A model generated the notes under the pieces. That model ran no database searches and had not been told where the DNA came from. It was given only the letters and a program-made list of their open reading frames with translations. DNA of 15,858 nucleotides from JALZAA01 sp035938395 (GTDB taxonomy: Bacteria > Actinomycetota > Acidimicrobiia > IMCC26256 > JACDBD01), in assembly GCA_035938395.1 (NCBI GenBank), contig DASZGY010000091.1:1-15858 (forward strand), given 5' to 3'. Of this stretch, positions 13,447 through 15,858 are shown piece after piece. The translations under genes were made by a program, and so were the position numbers. Each line of letters starts with the position of its first letter. The first letter of the stretch is position 1.

Positions 13447-13872
13447 ATGAGCGACCCCCTCGACTGGAACGCGAAGATCATTGCGGAGTTCCGAGCGAAC
13501 GAGGGCAGGGTTGGCGGGAACTTCGAGGGCGCTCCGATGGTCTTGGTGCATCACCGCGGCCGCAAAAGCGGGGGCGACTACGTCACCCCGATGATGTACC
13601 TCCCGCACGACACCGAGCAGGACATCATCTACGTCTTCGCAACCAAGGCGGGAGCACCGAGCAACCCCGACTGGTACCACAACCTGATCGCCGGTGACGG
13701 CAGTGTCGAACGAGGAACCGAGACCTACAAGGTGACCGTCCGCGAATTGACCGGTGCTGAACGCGACCGCATCTACGCCGAGCAAGCGCGGCGCTATCCG
13801 GGCTTTGCCGAGTATGCGCGCCGAACCGCCGGAGTCCGCACCATTCCTGTGCTCGAACTGACGCGGGCCTAG
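13447..13872 (+). CDS. deazaflavin (F420)-dependent nitroreductase family protein (Ddn-like)
   Basis: A 141-residue split-barrel protein of the Ddn/DUF385 family, at its usual length. Key features are VLVHHRGRKSGGDYVTPMMY (about 32-51, with the RKSG loop that contacts F420 phosphate) and GAPSNPDWYHNL (69-80), which is nearly invariant in the family, then a C-terminal TIPVLELTR strand. Relatives reduce quinones or nitroimidazoles such as pretomanid using reduced F420; the physiological substrate here is unknown. The ATG at 13447 has AGGAG (13436-13440) 6 nt upstream. A 27-bp inverted-repeat region lies 20 bases before the start codon. The stop codon lies inside a strong 11-bp hairpin. Confidence 0.89.
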   Translation: MSDPLDWNAKIIAEFRANEGRVGGNFEGAPMVLVHHRGRKSGGDYVTPMMYLPHDTEQDIIYVFATKAGAPSNPDWYHNLIAGDGSVERGTETYKVTVRELTGAERDRIYAEQARRYPGFAEYARRTAGVRTIPVLELTRA

Positions 13873-13882
13873 CCCGCGTCAG
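13858..13882. terminator. 11-bp perfect hairpin spanning the Ddn-like stop codon
   Basis: CTGACGCGGGC (13858-13868) pairs exactly with GCCCGCGTCAG (13872-13882) around a CTA loop, with the TAG stop (13870-13872) at the tip. No T-run follows. It is the strongest hairpin in this part of the window. Confidence 0.62.
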
Positions 13883-13889
13883 CCTCAGG

Positions 13890-13994
13890 GTGGCGGCGCG
13901 CGGGCGCGGCCCGGGCGAATTGCCGACCACCCTGATGGTGAAGTTCGATGAGTCGTCAGGCTTGCAGCCCGGCGAGGAGAAGCGGCCCACCTAG
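13890..13994 (+). other. unrecognised short open frame
   Basis: Frame 3 reads from GTG 13890 to TAG 13994 (34 residues) and ends ELPTTLMVKFDESSGLQPGE..., more protein-like than its Arg/Gly-rich start. No ribosome-binding site is evident and I do not recognise it. It may be the eroded end of a lost gene or chance. Confidence 0.15.
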
Positions 13995-14026
13995 CTGCGC
14001 ATGTCAAGGCATCACGGGGGTCACCG

Positions 14027-15502
14027 GTGAGCTACCTGGGGCTGGTCGTCGCCATAATGTTCGGCGCCGTCGTCGGACTCGTGGGCGGGATGGCCATGCT
14101 TCGCCGCGCCCGAGCCCGCTGGGCAGCGGACGCCGAACCGCATATCCCGGCCCTGCCCGCCGACCCGGGTCAGACTGCGCCGATGGCGCACGCGCACGGA
14201 GACGGGCGGGTCGCGATCCCGCGCCGGACGCGCCGACTGCTCACCTTCGTCTCCGTCGTGCTCGCGATCGCCACACTGATCGGAGTCGTGCTGCTGCGGT
14301 CGCCCGGAGACGTCGGGAAGCGCACCGGGCCCGACATCGGACTGATCAGCCGCGTCTACGACGCGACGGTCGTCTCGACCCGGAAGGGGCCGTGCGCCAA
14401 CACCACGGCGGCCGACCGCGTCAGCTGCGTCAGGGTTCGCTTCCGGCTCAATCAGGGACCGGACAAGCACAAGACGACATCGATCGACTTCCCAGTTTCC
14501 CCGACGACCCCGAAGCTGACACAGGGCGATGGTGTCGTCCTGTCGTACGAGCCGAAGGCGGACCCCGGCTTTCGGTACCAGTACTCCGACCGGCAGCGCC
14601 GGCCGGTGCTGTTGTGGCTGGCGGTCATCTTCGCGGTGGCGGTGGTCGCGCTCGGCCGGCTGCGCGGCATCGCCGCGCTCGTCGGTCTCGCCGCCAGCAT
14701 CGTCGTGCTGCTGACCTTCGTCCTGCCCGCAATCCTGGACGGGCGCAGCCCCGTCCTCGTCGCGGTGTTCGGCGCGAGCGCGATCGCGTATCTCGCGCTG
14801 TATCTCGCGAACGGGTTCAACACGCGGACGACTGTCGCGCTCCTCGGTACCCTTTCCGCCCTCGCCCTCACCGTCTTGCTCGCCAGCGTGTTCACGTCCT
14901 TGGCCCAGCTGTCGGGTTTCGCGAGCGAAGAGGCGCTGCTCGTGAAGATCGGCCAGCACGGCCTCGACCTCAGCGGCGTCGTGCTCGGGGGGATGGTGAT
15001 CGGCGCATTGGGCGCGCTGGACGACATGACCGTTACCCAGGCCGCAGCGGTCTGGGAGCTCCGGTCGGCGAACCCTCAGCTCACCCGCAGTTCGATCTTT
15101 CGTTCGGCGATGCGGATCGGCCGCGACCACGTCGCGTCGACGGTCAACACTCTTGCCCTCGCGTACGCGGGCGCGGCCTTGCCCTTGCTCATCCTGTTCG
15201 TGCAGTCGCGGCAGTCACTGGGCACGGTCGCGAACAGCGAGACGGTGGCGACGGAGATCTTGAGCGCGCTCGTCGGGAGCGTCGGCATCGTCGCGTCGGT
15301 GCCGATCACGACGTGGCTCGCGTCGCGCGTCGTCGGCGAGCCCGGGACCACGGGACGGCGACGCCGGCGCCCTCCCCCGACACGCCGCCCGCAACCGCAT
15401 GCAGCTCCCGCCGACACGGAGTCGGAGTTCTGGGACGGGCCGAGCGACGAGTACCCCGCCCTGCCCCGGTCGCCGGCGTCGGGGGGCCGTGAGCCCGACT
15501 GA
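14027..15502 (+). CDS. YibE/F-like family multi-pass membrane protein
   Basis: A 491-residue membrane protein. There is a first helix at 4-24, a second near 71-91, then a soluble extracytoplasmic domain (about 95-192) with Cys123 and Cys134 that could form a disulfide, followed by seven or so helices from 194 to 435. The family signature is GALGALDDMTVTQAAAVWEL (about 326-344), with GFNTRTTVALLGT (263-275) before it. A Pro/Arg-rich cytoplasmic tail (440-491) ends it. YibE/F proteins occur widely in Actinomycetota and Firmicutes; function is unknown. The GTG at 14027 lies in the palindrome TCACCGGTGA and has only a weak GGGGG upstream. It converges on the M23 peptidase gene. Confidence 0.86.
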   Translation: MSYLGLVVAIMFGAVVGLVGGMAMLRRARARWAADAEPHIPALPADPGQTAPMAHAHGDGRVAIPRRTRRLLTFVSVVLAIATLIGVVLLRSPGDVGKRTGPDIGLISRVYDATVVSTRKGPCANTTAADRVSCVRVRFRLNQGPDKHKTTSIDFPVSPTTPKLTQGDGVVLSYEPKADPGFRYQYSDRQRRPVLLWLAVIFAVAVVALGRLRGIAALVGLAASIVVLLTFVLPAILDGRSPVLVAVFGASAIAYLALYLANGFNTRTTVALLGTLSALALTVLLASVFTSLAQLSGFASEEALLVKIGQHGLDLSGVVLGGMVIGALGALDDMTVTQAAAVWELRSANPQLTRSSIFRSAMRIGRDHVASTVNTLALAYAGAALPLLILFVQSRQSLGTVANSETVATEILSALVGSVGIVASVPITTWLASRVVGEPGTTGRRRRRPPPTRRPQPHAAPADTESEFWDGPSDEYPALPRSPASGGREPD

Positions 15503-15560
15503 GGAGACGCGGCGTACATCAGCGGCACCAGATCAATCGCGCACCCGGGGTGGGAGGGAC

Positions 15561-15713
15561 ATGGAACTCGGCGGGCAGGACGTGCGCTCGGCGGCGGTGC
15601 AGCTCTCGCCCCCGCCGCGCTTCGCCTGCGCCGACCGGCTCCGCCGTGTCGCCCTTGGCGTCAGCAGCCTGCGTTTTGCAGCGTGTTGTACGGGTCGGGC
15701 CGATAGCCGTTGA
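15561..15713 (+). CDS. doubtful small ORF (50 aa)
   Basis: ATG 15561 follows GGGAGGGAC, a fair ribosome-binding site, and the frame ends at TGA 15713. The product is Arg/Ala-rich with no recognised domain and its last 53 bases overlap the convergent M23 peptidase gene. It is probably a chance frame in the spacer between convergent genes. Confidence 0.15.
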   Translation: MELGGQDVRSAAVQLSPPPRFACADRLRRVALGVSSLRFAACCTGRADSR

Positions 15714-15858
15714 CGTTCCCGAGTCGCATGTCGAAGTACAGGTGCGGCCCGGTGGCGTTGCCGGTCTCGCCGACCAACCCGATTTCCTCTCCCTGACCCA
15801 CCGGACGGTCGCCGCCGACCGTCTCGGACATGTGCCCGTAGTAATAGACATTGCCGTC
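15661..15858 (-). CDS. C-terminal part of M23 (LytM-type) peptidase-domain protein, cut by window edge
   Basis: The minus strand encodes 65 residues ending at TGA (15661-15663). It contains YYYGHMSE (the conserved yxHL/M segment), GEEIGLVGETGNATGPHLYFDMR and a C-terminal PDPYNTL, the end of an M23/LytM peptidoglycan endopeptidase domain. In active enzymes the GPHLHF motif supplies a catalytic His and a zinc-ligand His; here the second is Tyr (HLY), so this may be a non-catalytic, LytM-like regulator or a divergent enzyme. The upstream part, including the first HxxxD zinc motif, lies beyond the window, so start, signal peptide and domain layout are unknown. Confidence 0.85.
   Translation of the reverse strand, partial: DGNVYYYGHMSETVGGDRPVGQGEEIGLVGETGNATGPHLYFDMRLGNVNGYRPDPYNTLQNAGC

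Overview
The window is GC-rich throughout, with strong G/C bias at third codon positions. Its gene content points to the Actinomycetota: a Ddn-type deazaflavin-dependent nitroreductase, a mycothiol-dependent maleylpyruvate-isomerase-like protein, a relative of mycobacterial IlvX, a YibE/F membrane protein and an actinobacterial-style LexA box. Several transcripts look leaderless or have very short leaders. The exact lineage cannot be fixed from this sequence.

Region by region. (1) 1-1981, plus strand: a cobalt module with overlapping or closely spaced genes, comprising the 3' end of a CbiX-type cobaltochelatase, cbtB, cbtA and a NiCoT nickel/cobalt permease with a His-rich loop. (2) 2020-5361, plus strand: an orphan beta-class DNA methyltransferase, an EamA/DMT permease, a CcdA-type thiol-disulfide membrane protein and a crotonase-fold protein lacking one catalytic Glu. 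(3) 5371-7201: an AlkB-like dioxygenase (minus) facing away from a PPOX-fold flavin/F420 protein (plus) across a perfect 18-bp palindrome with a LexA/SOS-box core, followed by a RibD/DHFR-fold reductase. (4) 7230-10718, minus strand: a three-gene operon, transcribed as MDMPI-like protein, GlcD-type FAD 2-hydroxyacid dehydrogenase, then IlvX-like ThDP enzyme. (5) 10793-10869: initiator tRNA-fMet with its own promoter and terminator hairpin, followed by a 305-bp geneless, structured spacer that may be an old integration scar. (6) 11175-13872: an isochorismatase-family hydrolase plus HSL-type alpha/beta-hydrolase pair (minus), a scar where a LuxR-type HTH fragment abuts a truncated second isochorismatase, and a Ddn-like nitroreductase (plus). 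(7) 14027-15858: a YibE/F family membrane protein converging on the C-terminal part of an M23 peptidase cut by the window edge.

How the parts work together. The cobalt genes form a coherent unit for importing Co2+ and inserting it into the corrin precursor. The divergent AlkB/PPOX pair is probably controlled by DNA damage. The FAD dehydrogenase and ThDP enzyme could act in sequence on one substrate (2-hydroxyacid to 2-oxoacid, then ThDP chemistry), but the substrate is unknown. The rest looks like ordinary chromosomal housekeeping and accessory metabolism. I see no CRISPR array, intact mobile element or complete defence system; the methyltransferase has no visible restriction partner.
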